From: Nageia nagi
Lineage: Eukaryota; Pinophyta
Direction: 5' to 3'
DNA length: 64,000 nucleotides
Assembly: GCA_050084985.1 (NCBI GenBank)
Contig: JBITNC010000001.1
Coordinates: forward strand, 49,166,001-49,230,000
In this document: positions 23,552-32,881 of the stretch, piece after piece
Layout of the letters: each line of letters opens with the position of its first letter
Numbering within the stretch: the stretch's first letter is position 1
Notes under the pieces: model-generated
Databases searched by the model: none
What the model was told of the DNA's origin: nothing
What the model saw: the letters and a program-made list of their open reading frames with translations, nothing else
Program-made: the position numbers and the translations under genes

Positions 23552-23815
23552 TTAACATGGTATCTTTAATGCATCAAACATAGTCAACCTAGAAGAAGTT
23601 TTCTTTAATTCTTCTATAATATTGTATAGAGCATATGGGATGGACTTAATTGGTTCTACTTGTTTATGTGTTCTAAAATGTTGAGTAGCCTTTTCTTTAT
23701 GATAATTAGTGATGAAAGGATATTTCAACATACTGGGTCTTTCTTTCTCTAGGATTTCTTTTCTAGTTGTAGCGAGGTTTGTTTCACCCAAGGCATTAGT
23801 ACCTAGATTTGATAA
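23552..23815 (-). pseudogene. E3 gag-protease linker
   Basis: An open 79-codon stretch (23791-23552) reading M-G-E-T-N-L-A-T-T-R and ending R-L-T-M-F-D-A-L-K-I-P. The 'sr-l-t/s-mfdal-k-p' phrase matches the equivalent linker in E1 (near 830-880). No enzymatic role. Confidence 0.7.
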
Positions 23816-23999
23816 AATAGTACTTTGATTAAATGGAACTTGATGATGTTGGTTCTAAGGTTGAGCTAAGAGAGCCTTAGCTTTCTTAGATTAAGGTTAG
23901 GCTTGAGTAGAAGCTCAATATTGCATAGTGGCTTGAGGTTGTTATGGAACTATTGAAGAAGTTGCTCTAGTTTGAACATAATATGCTTATTCTCTAGCA

Positions 24000-24738
24000 T
24001 ATCTTGGAAGCTAAAAGTTCACCATTGTGAGATCAGTAGTAGGATATAAAGTAGGTTCTACCATCTAGTCAGAATGTAAGACCAAATATAGATGTTGATA
24101 CATCATACATGAATTTAGAAAATAAAGAGCTGAACATGGTGGAAACCATTTTGTAATGCCCAAAGTAGCACTATCTATAGAATTAGTTATAACAATATTC
24201 TCAATTATTTTAGGAGGATTTATCTATTTTGGTTGGTTTATTTTGGATATAAATTTTGGTTGATATTGATTATTGTATCTTCTATAATTAAAACCATGAT
24301 TTTTCCTTTCTTTCAGAGTGAGCTTATTTGTTAGATTTCTGATATTTACCTCCAATTGCCTTATTCTTTTCTCTTCTTAAGATTTAGGTTCAGTACTAGT
24401 ACTTGTGGATACAAGAGTGGGTAATGTTGGTAGCTAATTTTGAACAATAGGTTTGGGAGGAGATGGTAAGGCTAAAAATCTAGGGTGACCTATTTATGGA
24501 GCTTGCTTGGGGGGTAAATTTGAAAATACAAGCATGATTGTTCTAGGCTACATTTTACCAGAGGACACCAAGGTATGTTCTATGATTTTTACTATCTAGT
24601 AAACATCTAGGAATGTATCTCTTGACATAAAAATAAGCATATTGAGGTTAGGAAGAAACTTTTTCCTGTAATACACTAAATCTTATGCATTTGTTGTTCT
24701 AATCCTTACTAGTATAGATTTTCATGTTCTTTCAAATG
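24000..24738 (-). pseudogene. E3 gag, C-terminal part (after E4 insertion)
   Basis: Continues the - strand gag frame from 29516. Visible: N-L-N-M-L-I-F-M-S-R-D-T-F (24660-24620), then a basic segment with R-Q-L-E-V-N-I-R-N-L and N-N-Q-Y-Q-P-K-F (24370-24240), ending in degenerate Gln/Pro-rich sequence. No zinc knuckle is evident. The join of the two parts is what shows that E4 entered a gag gene. Confidence 0.8.
24734..24738. repeat. E4 target-site duplication, left copy (AAATG)
   Basis: AAATG directly before the TG of the E4 left LTR, identical to 29516-29520. Confidence 0.96.
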
Positions 24739-24864
24739 TGTATATTCATACATAATAAATTCTTTATTAAAGCCTTGGTGTACTTTACTTGCAATCATGA
24801 GTTCATTTTAAGATCCTCAGGAGTTTTTCTAGAGCAAACAAAATAGGCTGAAGTCAGTAGATAA

Positions 24865-25375
24865 AGCATTTTAGAATGAAATGATGACATCATAGAAGAA
24901 ATGATAAAGCTTAGTTGTGGAAAAGCCTAGGTTTCAGAGGAGGTGAGGTCAGCAAGAGATAATCAAAGAAGCTGGAGCCTATAAATTAAGTGTTCTGGAA
25001 GTAAAGCATTTTGAAATAAAATGATGACATTGCGGAGGATAAGATAGTCACATTTTGGTAAAGATTGGGTTCTAGAGATGATGAGGTTAGCAAGGGGAAT
25101 TGAGAAGCCAGGGTCAGTAAATAAAGCATTCCAGAATGAAATGATGATGTTAGTGATTTTAGGCCTTAACCTAAAACTGGATCCCAGAAGTGATGAGGTC
25201 AGCAAGGAATGATCAAATAGCTAGAGCCAATGAGTAAAACATTCTAGAAGTAAGAGATGACATAATGGGAAGAATGATGTTCACATTTTTGAATGAAATT
25301 GGGTCCCAGAAGTGATGAGGTCAGCAATGAGTGATCGAATAGCCAGAGCCGGTGAGTAGAGCATTCCAGAATGTA
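24865..25375 (+). repeat. E4 U3 tandem array, about 5 units of 113-140 bp
   Basis: Unit starts ('agcatt' boxes) at 24865, 25005, 25125, 25238 and 25360. Each unit includes 'gaatgaaatgatgacatca'-like and 'cagaagtgatgaggtcagca'-like phrases, so each has a TGACATCA-type box. The same array occurs in the 3' LTR from 28172. Confidence 0.85.
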
Positions 25376-25561
25376 GAGACGAGGCTAGCAAGAGGTTAGA
25401 TCATAGTTATCAAGAAGCCATATCATCTATAATCTACCCCATTTTTGTAATATTCTACCAAGTGGCATATGTAGGTAGTATCAGTTAAAAGAAGGCTAGA
25501 ATCTTGAAGCCATTTTGTAAACATTTCTATTTTGCAATTCTTGTAACTATTGTTATTGTAG

Positions 25562-25571
25562 TATAAGTATA
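25562..25571 (+). promoter_or_regulatory. Possible TATA box of E4 LTR
   Basis: TATAAGTATA, downstream of the U3 repeats and upstream of a more conserved part of the LTR. Position is plausible, but nothing else supports it. Confidence 0.3.
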
Positions 25572-25900
25572 TGAAAATAAAGTGAAAGAGGGGTCGAAAG
25601 CCCTAGTATTGCTCTTTACATTTGTTCTCAAAGACCTGTAGTTTTTATCAGTAATATGATACCATCTTGACCTTTCTTATCTAGCACTCGTAATTGTCAT
25701 TCTTAATTTGGTTACATCATGGTAGCTTGGCTTGTTTCCTAAATGATAATTGCGAGTTGCTAGTATAACTATGTCTGCTACATGGTAGAGTAAAGATGGG
25801 AAACTATTAGAGAGTGAGAGCTTGTACTGTAGCTGCTACACTAGATTCAGGCCAAGGTTTCACACACTGTGAAAGCTTGCACTGAACTAGTGATCCACCT

Positions 25901-26090
25901 TTGCTTTCTCTCTTGTTACCCTAAGCCTTTTTGCTTAAATTCCTCACACTCTACTCCTTTTTATTTCCTTTCTTGTTACTTTTTCCTCTTGTTACTTTCC
26001 TATTACTTTGCTTTCTCTCTTGTTACCCTAAGCCTTTTGCTTAAATTCCTCATACTCTACCCTTTTATTTTATTTCCTGTTACTTCTCCT
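25901..26090 (+). repeat. 107-bp tandem duplication at E4 LTR 3' part
   Basis: 'ttgctttctctcttgttacc' recurs at 25901 and 26008 with the following pyrimidine-rich sequence. The second copy lacks a few bases. Also present in the 3' LTR. Confidence 0.85.
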
Positions 26091-26220
26091 ACACCCAACG
26101 TATAAGGAACCGGCCTTCTTCGGAGATCAGACTATCACCATAGTCTATTCTTGATTTACTTTGGTTAAGATTGTTCATGGTGCATATATTACACAATCCT
26201 AATCAACAGTATTTTTTTTT

Positions 26221-26267
26221 TGGCACGCCTGGTGGGATAGTATTTTTTTTGGCACGCCTGGTGGGAC
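26221..26267 (+). promoter_or_regulatory. E4 primer-binding site, tandemly duplicated
   Basis: TGGCACGCCTGGTGGGAT at 26221-26238 and TGGCACGCCTGGTGGGAC at 26250-26267, each preceded by 'gta' and a T run, so a unit of about 29 bp is repeated. The first copy starts 12 bp after the LTR end, the usual place. E3 has the decayed single version. A third motif, TTAGCGACTCTGCTGAAGC (26281-26299), resembles the 'TGGCGACTCTGCTGGGGA' primer site seen in many plant Tat/Ogre elements. Confidence 0.88.
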
Positions 26268-26386
26268 ATGAAGAAACTTATTAGCGACTCTGCTGAAGCA
26301 CTATCTATGGTATGTATTAAAGTAGATTATTCGTAAATATCATATGTGCTTTTGAACCTTTCACTTTCTTTTGCAACCTAGAGTTT

Positions 26387-27801
26387 ATGTGGAATAGATC
26401 TAAAACTAGAGCAGCAAAAGAAGCACCAAATTTTAGAATGTTAGATACTCCTAAGAGAAAGACCCTGATCAAGTCCAAGTCTTTGAATAGTATCAGCTCC
26501 CTAAAATCCTTTACCAAGCTAGAATCATCCAATCTTCACACTAGAAATACCTCTCCTAAAATGGCTAATCCAGCTTAGAATGTTTATCCAGAATGGGACA
26601 ATGGGGTACCAATAGCCCTGGCAGTGTTGCATGACATCCCAGCAAATATTTTCAAAACCCTTCCAAAGTTTGATGCAACTTCAGAGAAAATGGCTTACGA
26701 GCATTATGTTGATGTAGTTGGCCTAGCGAAGATTCATAACATCCAACATGAAGATGTCTTGGTGAGATTACTCGCTCAATCTTTCAAGGGAAAGGTCCTA
26801 GATTGGTATAGGGGCCTTCCTAATGGATCTATAAACACCTAGGCTCAGCTGGTAGAGCCCTTTATCTTGGAATTTAATGAATTAGGAGATCCCTTTTCCT
26901 TGTTAACATAGTTCACTTCAATCAAAAGATATGAGCAAGAAAATATCCCTGATTTCAATATTAGATTCCAAAAAACTTGGATGAGAGTCCCAATGCCAGT
27001 CAGGCCTCAGCAATTTCAAGCCTTAATGTATTACCTGAGAGCCTTTCCTCTGGATCTCTCTCTATAAATCCAAAATTTTAGAGTAAATACTTTCCCAAAG
27101 GTCTATAGACAAGCAGTATATGTTGAATCCTATCTTATTGCAGTTGGGAAATTGCCAAGTCGCATGCCAATGCCTTATTTTCCAATAACTGCCCAGCAGC
27201 AAGTTTTGAGACCTCAAGCAATTAGTTTGGCTCCACCACTAGCTAGTATCCCTTCCCTTGTCCAACAGTGGCCATCAACCTTGCCAGTCCCTAGAGCTCC
27301 CTTGTCCTTACTAGCCCCTCATCAGCCTAATATGAATCAAGGGGTAGCCTCGTTGATAGAGATTCAGGAACTACAAAACTTGTGTAGAAATATGGCAAAC
27401 TAGATTACCATTCTAAGCAGATAAAGTAATGCAAGAAGATATCCTTATCCTGCTATAGAAGATGCTCAGAATGTGTTAAATGAGGATGTAAGCCAAGCTT
27501 CCTCTTTAGGGTCAGCCACTGGTTGGTTTTTGGCCTGTAATGATGCTCATGAACAAACCACATGTCTTGTTTATCAATACCAAGAATATTTATCAAGAAG
27601 TGGGGGCATTCCTCTGCCTAGTGTAGCTGACAACATAAGTTGAGATGTGAACCTAATGAATTTTGCACCAGCAGGTATAGGAGGTTTTGCTGTGGAAACA
27701 AGATTAGGGAAAAACCCCTAGTCTTTGGTATTCCAAAAAGAAAAGTTGAATCCCAAAAGAGCTCCGAAATCAATCATATCAAGACCTCCGAAGAAGAAAT
27801 G
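26387..27801 (+). pseudogene. E4 gag
   Basis: One frame from ATG 26387 to about 27801 with scattered stops and no frameshift. N-terminus: basic and Ser-rich. From 26624: L-H-D-I-P-A-N-I-F-K-T-L-P-K-F-D, H-Y-V-D-V-V-G-L-A, Q-S-F-K-G-K-V-L-D-W-Y-R-G-L-P, the gag capsid core (to about 27130). Then a Pro/Gln-rich segment (27152-27403), then an unassigned tail rich in Ser/Asn to P-P-K-K-K. Most stops are TAG at positions where Gln or Trp fits (26576, 26840, 27401). The ratio of intact frame to stops makes this the best-preserved gag in the window. Confidence 0.88.
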
Positions 27802-27965
27802 AAATAGTAAAAGGTGGTTCGATGGTCAAAAATCAACTCTGGATACTTTCAGAGAAGGAGATTTAGTATTGAAATGGGATGAGGATAGAGCTAAACCGAG
27901 GAAACACAAAAAATTTGAATCCATGTGGTCCGGACCCTATGTAGTAGCTAAATGCATCGGTATTA
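27802..27965 (+). pseudogene. E4 integrase C-terminal remnant
   Basis: R-W-F-D-G-Q-K-S-T-L-D, then F-R-E-G-D-L-V-L-K-W-D, K-P-R-K-H-K-K-F-E-S-M-W-S-G-P-Y-V-V-A. This is the GPY/F-type end of a Ty3 integrase, placed about 10 codons after gag. Everything between (protease to integrase core) is missing, so a deletion of about 3-4 kb joined the two. Confidence 0.9.
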
Positions 27966-28045
27966 TTTTTGGTATTATTTTTTCAGATTGGGTTCTAAAT
28001 TCCTCTTTGATAAAGGCAAAATTTTCCCCCCAGAAGTTGCCATAA

Positions 28046-29515
28046 TGTATATTCATACATAATAAATTCTTTATTAAAGCCTCGATGTACTTTACTTGCA
28101 ATCCTGAGTTCATTTTAAGATCCCCAGGAGTTTTTTTGGAGCAAACAAAATAGGCTAGAGTCAGTAGATAAAGCATTCCAGAATGAAATGATGACATCAT
28201 AGAAGAAATGATAAAGCTCAATTGTGGAAAAGCTTGGGTTCCAGAGGAGGTGAGGTCAACAAGAGATAATCAAAGAAGCTAGAGCTTGTAAATTAAGTGT
28301 TCCAGAAGTAAAGCATTTCGGAATAAAATGATGACATCACGGAGGATAAGATAGTCACATTTTAGTAAAGACTAGGTTTTGAAGATGATGAGGTCAACAA
28401 GGGGAATTGAGAAGTCAGGGTCAGTAAATAAAGCATTCTGGAATGAAATGATGACATCAATGATTTTAGGCCTTAACCCAAAACCAGATCTCAGAAGCGA
28501 TGAGGTCAGCAAGGAATGATCAAATAGCCGGAGCCAGTGAGTAAAACATTTCAAAAGTAAGAGATGACATCACAGGAAGAATGATGTTCACATTTTTGAA
28601 TGAAACTGGGTCCCAGAAGTGATGAGGTCAACGAGGAGTGATCGAATAGCCAGAGCCGATGAGTAGAGCATTCTAGAATGTAGAGACGAGGCTAGCAAGA
28701 GGTTAGATCATAGTTATCAAGAAGCCATATCATCTATAATCTACCCCATTTTTGTAATATTCTACCAAGTGGCATATGTAGGTAGTATCAGTTAAAAGAA
28801 GGCTAGAATATTTAAGCCATTTTGTAAACATTTCTATTTTGCAATTCTTGTAACTATTGTTATTGTAGTATAAGTATATGAAAATAAAGTGAAAGAGGGG
28901 TCGAAAGCCCTAGTATTGCTCTTTACATTTGTTCTTGAAGACCTGTAATTTTTATCAGTAATATGATACCATATTGACCTTTCTTATCTAGCACTCGTAA
29001 TTGTCATTCTTAATTTGGTTACATCGTGGCAACTTGGCTTGTTTCTTGAATGATAATTGTGAGTTGCTAGTATAACTGTGTCTGCTACATGGTAGAGTAA
29101 AGCTAGGAAACTATTAGAGAGTGAGAGCTTGTACTGTAGCTGCTACACTAGATTCAGGCCAAGGTTTCACACACTATGAAAGCCCGTGCTGAACTAGTGA
29201 TCCACCTTTTCTTTCTCTCTTGTTACCATAAGCCTTTTTGCTTAAATTCCTTGCACTCTACTCCTTTTTATTTCCTTTCCTGTTACTTTTTCCTCTTGTT
29301 ACTTTCCTGTTACTTTGCTTTCTCTCTTGTTACCCTAAGCCTTTTGCTTAAATTCCTCATACTCTACCCTTTTATTTTCTTTCTTGTTACTTCTCCTACA
29401 CCCAACGTATAAGGAACCGGCCTTCTCTGGAGATCAGACTGTCACCATAGTCTGTTCTTGATTTACTTTGGTTAAGATTGTTCACGACGCATATATTACA
29501 CAATCCTAATCAACA
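28046..29515 (+). repeat. E4 3' LTR (1470 bp)
   Basis: Same length as the 5' LTR with the same internal arrays, offset by 3307 bp. Just upstream is a run of six C's followed by AGAAGTTGCCATAA; no ordinary polypurine tract is visible on the + strand. Confidence 0.96.
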
Positions 29516-29520
29516 AAATG
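29516..29520. repeat. E4 target-site duplication, right copy (AAATG)
   Basis: Second copy of the duplication made when E4 inserted into E3 gag. Confidence 0.96.
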
Positions 29521-30050
29521 TAATATTGAAATCATCAATAGATTCATGAGGATGTCTTTTGATACATGCTATGAGGTTAAGAAACATGCTATCATTTCTA
29601 TATATAGCAAATATTTTAATTAAAGCTTGACATAACTCTCCCCATGAATTTATAGATAAGGGGGTAAGAGTTCTAAACCACTCAGTTACTTTGCCTTCAA
29701 AAGAGTGTGATAGTAACCTAGTCATTATGGTTTCATGAGTAATATCAAAGCTTGAAGCCAACAAAGATACATGTTGACAATGTTCATATGGTGTATTTTT
29801 AGATCCATCATACTTAGGCAAAAATTTGAAAGCTAATTGAGGTATAGGAGGTGAATTAGTAGCTACAACCAAAGGATGACTATTATTCTAGGCAAAAAAA
29901 TCTACTAGTTGAGCCATACTTGGAGAATAGGTAGGAGATGAAGGATTTTTTGAGGGTGAGTATACAACTAATAGAGGGGTTTCCCTTAAAGGGAATAAAG
30001 GAGACACAACCATAGAAATCTTTCACCTAGTCCTCTTATGAGAAACTGAT
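29516..30050 (-). pseudogene. E3 gag, N-terminal part
   Basis: On the - strand: a Pro/Ser-rich start (M-V-V-S-P-L-F-P-L, then S-P-S-K-N-P-S-S-P-T-Y), followed by an open 120-codon run at 29872-29510. That run holds K-F-L-P-K-Y-D-G-S, A-S-S-F-D-I-T, S-F-E-G-K-V-T-E-W-F-R-T-L and S-W-G-E-L-C-Q-A-L, all gag capsid signatures. E4 interrupts it at 29515; the protein frame continues at 24738. Confidence 0.9.
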
Positions 30051-30260
30051 AGCTCTTGAAACCTAGGCTATCTAAGGAAATTTCTAGCAATACTAGTCAA
30101 TTTGCATTCTAGAGGTGTTAGGGTTCAAATATTGATTGGTTGATAGTAGAGTCACCAATAAGGTTATAAGAACCTAATAATCTTGAAGGATTTAATTAAT
30201 AGCCCACCAAATAATGCTATAAAGCCTAATAATGCTCATTAAATATGGAATTTAGCTCGC

Positions 30261-30278
30261 ATCCCATCAAGCATGCTA
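30261..30278 (-). promoter_or_regulatory. E3 tRNA primer-binding site (decayed)
   Basis: On the - strand this reads TAGCATGCTTGATGGGAT, 17 bp inside the 5' LTR. It matches E4's primer site TGGCACGCCTGGTGGGAC at 13 of 18 positions, and all five differences are G to A or C to T. I cannot name the tRNA from memory. Confidence 0.85.
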
Positions 30279-30295
30279 AAAATAGAACTAGCTAC

Positions 30296-32158
30296 TATTG
30301 ATCAGTATAGTGTAACCTCAAAGGTTTGGTCTAGTCATGTTCTCCACTACCTACAATGGTAGGTTCCTTAAAAGAGAAAAAAATGATGGGGATGTGCTCA
30401 TGTTGGTTTTTTACTCAATATTAAGTGTATATGTTGATTCCTATCTATATTTGAGGTTAAAAGTAACAAAAAAGGAATAAAAAGATAAAGAGTTATAGGA
30501 AAGAGATAAGAAAATAAAAGCTAAAATAAGAAATGTACAACCTGAGCATTGTAGCACATGTCGCAATCCATAGCCAAGATTAGGAATAGAAAACTATTTT
30601 GCACTTAAGGTCGCACAATCATAACACACAACCATAATTTGGAGAAAACATTTCACACATAACATTCACAAAAGTAATAAATAGCCACTTTGTTGTAAGA
30701 GGAAAAAGCATTATCTATTTGTATTATCATATGTGAATAGCTCTTATAGATTTGGGCAAATTTGCTAAAATGTTTAACTTTTTTTATTTCTAAAAGCTAA
30801 TTATTTATACAACTTCCCCCCCTCCTTAGATGGTTGGGTTTTATTAATATACATAATTGCTAACATTGAATGAAATAATTAAAACAACACTATTTACATA
30901 AATGCTACAACTATGCTAGATTACATAGTGAATAAGTACTAATTAATATGACTTTTTAGAAATTTGTAATTTTTGAAAAGCCATGTTCATAGTGTTGCAA
31001 TCCTTCTGACATGTCATTGACTACTTCTTCAACCTTGTAACTAATTGAAGATAACACTATAGCTAATTGAGTAATTATTTGATTGTACATTGATGGGTAC
31101 AATTTGGTACTATGCTATGTCAATTGCTATCTACTTATTTATGATCTTTATGATATCTATTGTAGATTTCATTAATCAGAGTAATGGTGGTTGATAAACA
31201 TTATGTTAACTTGGTTCAAGAAGAAACTGCTACTATTATGTGGAAATGAGTTGAAGTTGACATATTAATAGGGTCCTGGGGGTCAAACACTTAATATGAA
31301 GTGGACCTAGGTGTTTCTTATTATGCATTAATCTCACATTTTCTTGGCAAGTTCTATGTTCTTCTTCTAGGCTCTATTGATGATCTAGTTCTTTTGAGAC
31401 CTATTGATTTTAGCCAAATTCATGACATGATCTCTCAAATTTGGTGGGCTCTATTGATATTCTTCAAAAATTTGCACCTACCATTGCTTGCTCCTAGACC
31501 TATTGATTTTGATCAAAAACTATGATGTCATCTCTTAGAATCAATGGGCTCTATTGATATTCTTCAAAAATCTACACCTACCATTGCTTGTTCTAATACC
31601 CACTAATTTTGATAAAAAATTATGACATCATCTCTCAAAATTGGTGGGCTCTATCGATGTTCTTCAAAAATTTGGTTCTAAATTCATGCAAGTCTTGGAC
31701 ACTTATGTCAATAATTCTTGGAGACCCTAAGGCAATAAATATAATTCCCAAATAGTCTTATATACATCACTCTTGGGTATCCTTTACAATTCTCTTGGAT
31801 ACCTTGAAGAAGATGACATAACTCCTAGGTTCTCACAAATATTGAGCATTAAAGAATAAAAGAATAAAGAATGACATAACTTATAGGTATTCTTATTCAC
31901 ATAATTCCTAAACACTAAGAAAATAATATGACTCTTAAGTACTCTTATATACATAACTCTTGACACTCTAAGGGAAAGAAATGAGAAGGAAAAGGATTAA
32001 CAAGAATGAAAGAATACAAAATTCATAACTCTTGAAGACTCTAAAAGAATAATATTCCTCTTGGGCACTCTTATATACATAACTCCTAGGCATTAAAGAA
32101 TAAAAAATAAAAAATAATAGAATTACCTTGATTTAGAGTGTAATTTTGAAAGAATACA
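30296..32158 (-). repeat. E3 5' LTR (1863 bp)
   Basis: Reads TGTATTC... from 32158 on the - strand and ends at 30296 (ATCAATA, ancestral ATCAACA). It aligns along its whole length with 13258-15121. It contains three 100-bp tandem units starting near 31397, 31497 and 31597, each with a TGACATCA-like site, then a run of 'ataactcctaggtattctt' mini-repeats. Confidence 0.95.
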
Positions 32159-32163
32159 CTATG
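32159..32163. repeat. E3 target-site duplication, right copy (CTATG)
   Basis: Second copy of the 5-bp duplication; five bases is the usual integrase stagger for Ty3 elements. Confidence 0.96.
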
Positions 32164-32800
32164 TAAGTCGTATCATATCGGGATTAGCTTTTCCATACTA
32201 TATTACCCATAAGGAAATGGTCAAGTTGAAGCAATAAATAAAACCATTAGGAGAATATTAGTTAAAATGGTAAATGATTATCATAGATATTGGCATCTTT
32301 GAATTCCACATGCTTTATGAGCATATTGTAAAAGTATTAGAACTCCCATTGGGGAAACCCTATTTTCCTTAGTCTACGATTCAGAAGCAATATTACAACT
32401 AGAAATTGAAATTCCTTCCTTAAAAATTGATCTGCAAGATTATATAATAGATGAAGTAGCTTGTCAAGCTAGATTATACCAATTATTGCTCCTAGATGAA
32501 ATACAAATTCATGTGTTAAAACACATGCAAATGTATCAAGCTCACATCAAAAGGGCTTTCAATAAAAAAGCTAAAGTTTGTGACTTCAATATAGGAGATT
32601 TAGTCTTAAAATAAAACCAACAAACATCACATATGGAATGATAACTTTGTGATAAGTTTGCCCCTAATTAGTTAGGACCTTATATTATTAAGAAGTTTGG
32701 TTGTGGAGCCTATCACTTAGCTGACATGGAAGGAAATGAAGAGCTTAAGCCCATAAATATCATGCATATTTGACCTTTCTATAGATAAATAGTTTGAAAT
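32159..32800 (+). pseudogene. E2 integrase, C-terminal half
   Basis: Picks up exactly where 13257 stops, after one CTATG. Visible motifs: S-I-L-Y-Y-P-x-G-N-G-Q-V-E-A with the catalytic Glu, T-I-R-R-I-L-V-K-M-V, and I-E-I-P-S-L. The tail has F-N-I-G-D-L-V-L-K and a L-G-P-Y-I-I-K module (32670-32700) and ends near N-I-M-H-I at about 32770. The stop at the 'YYP-x-GNG' position is TAA where CAA (Gln) is expected. Confidence 0.92.
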
Positions 32801-32881
32801 TTTGTATATTAAATAAGTTTTTTTTTGTTTTATTAAAAGATGTTTTACATAAGAAACTTATAGACACCAATGTATTGATAG

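Larger units (their letters stand above)
24739..26208 (+). repeat. E4 5' LTR (1470 bp)
   Basis: TGTATATTC...ATCAACA. Contains an array of about five 113-140 bp units in U3 (from 24865), a TATA-like TATAAGTATA near 25562 and a 107-bp tandem duplication near the 3' end (25901 and 26008). Confidence 0.96.
24739..29515 (+). mobile_element. E4: non-autonomous LTR element (gag plus integrase tail only)
   Basis: A + strand element of 4777 bp inside E3 gag: LTRs 24739-26208 and 28046-29515, both 1470 bp, TG...CA ends and AAATG duplication. The internal 1837 bp hold a duplicated primer site, gag and the last 50 residues of integrase. Protease, RT, RNase H and the integrase core are gone, so E4 could move only with enzymes from another copy, unless the deletion happened after insertion. 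It uses the same primer-site sequence as E3. LTRs differ by about one base in twenty by eye, mostly transitions, so it is younger than E3, as the nesting demands. Confidence 0.96.
13258..32158 (-). mobile_element. E3: full-length Tat-like LTR retrotransposon, aRH upstream of RT
   Basis: A complete - strand element inserted in E2 integrase. 5' LTR is 32158 down to 30296 and 3' LTR is 15121 down to 13258, flanked by CTATG. Internal order in the - direction: primer site (30278-30261), gag (30050-29516, then 24738-24000 across E4), protease (23470-23060), archaeal-type RNase H (22850-22480), RT (22110-21200), degenerate RH (21200-20700), integrase (20600-19640), and a 3.3-kb unknown ORF (18893-15540). 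Without E4 the element is about 14.1 kb. Placing aRH between PR and RT differs from E1 and E2. LTRs differ by roughly one base in ten by eye, older than E4. Confidence 0.95.

Noticed and set aside
25869-26105. Hydrophobic ORF of 78 codons in the E4 LTR (repeated at 29176-29412)
   Set aside because: It is the translation of the pyrimidine-rich tandem duplication in the LTR; present in both LTRs, no start context or homology.
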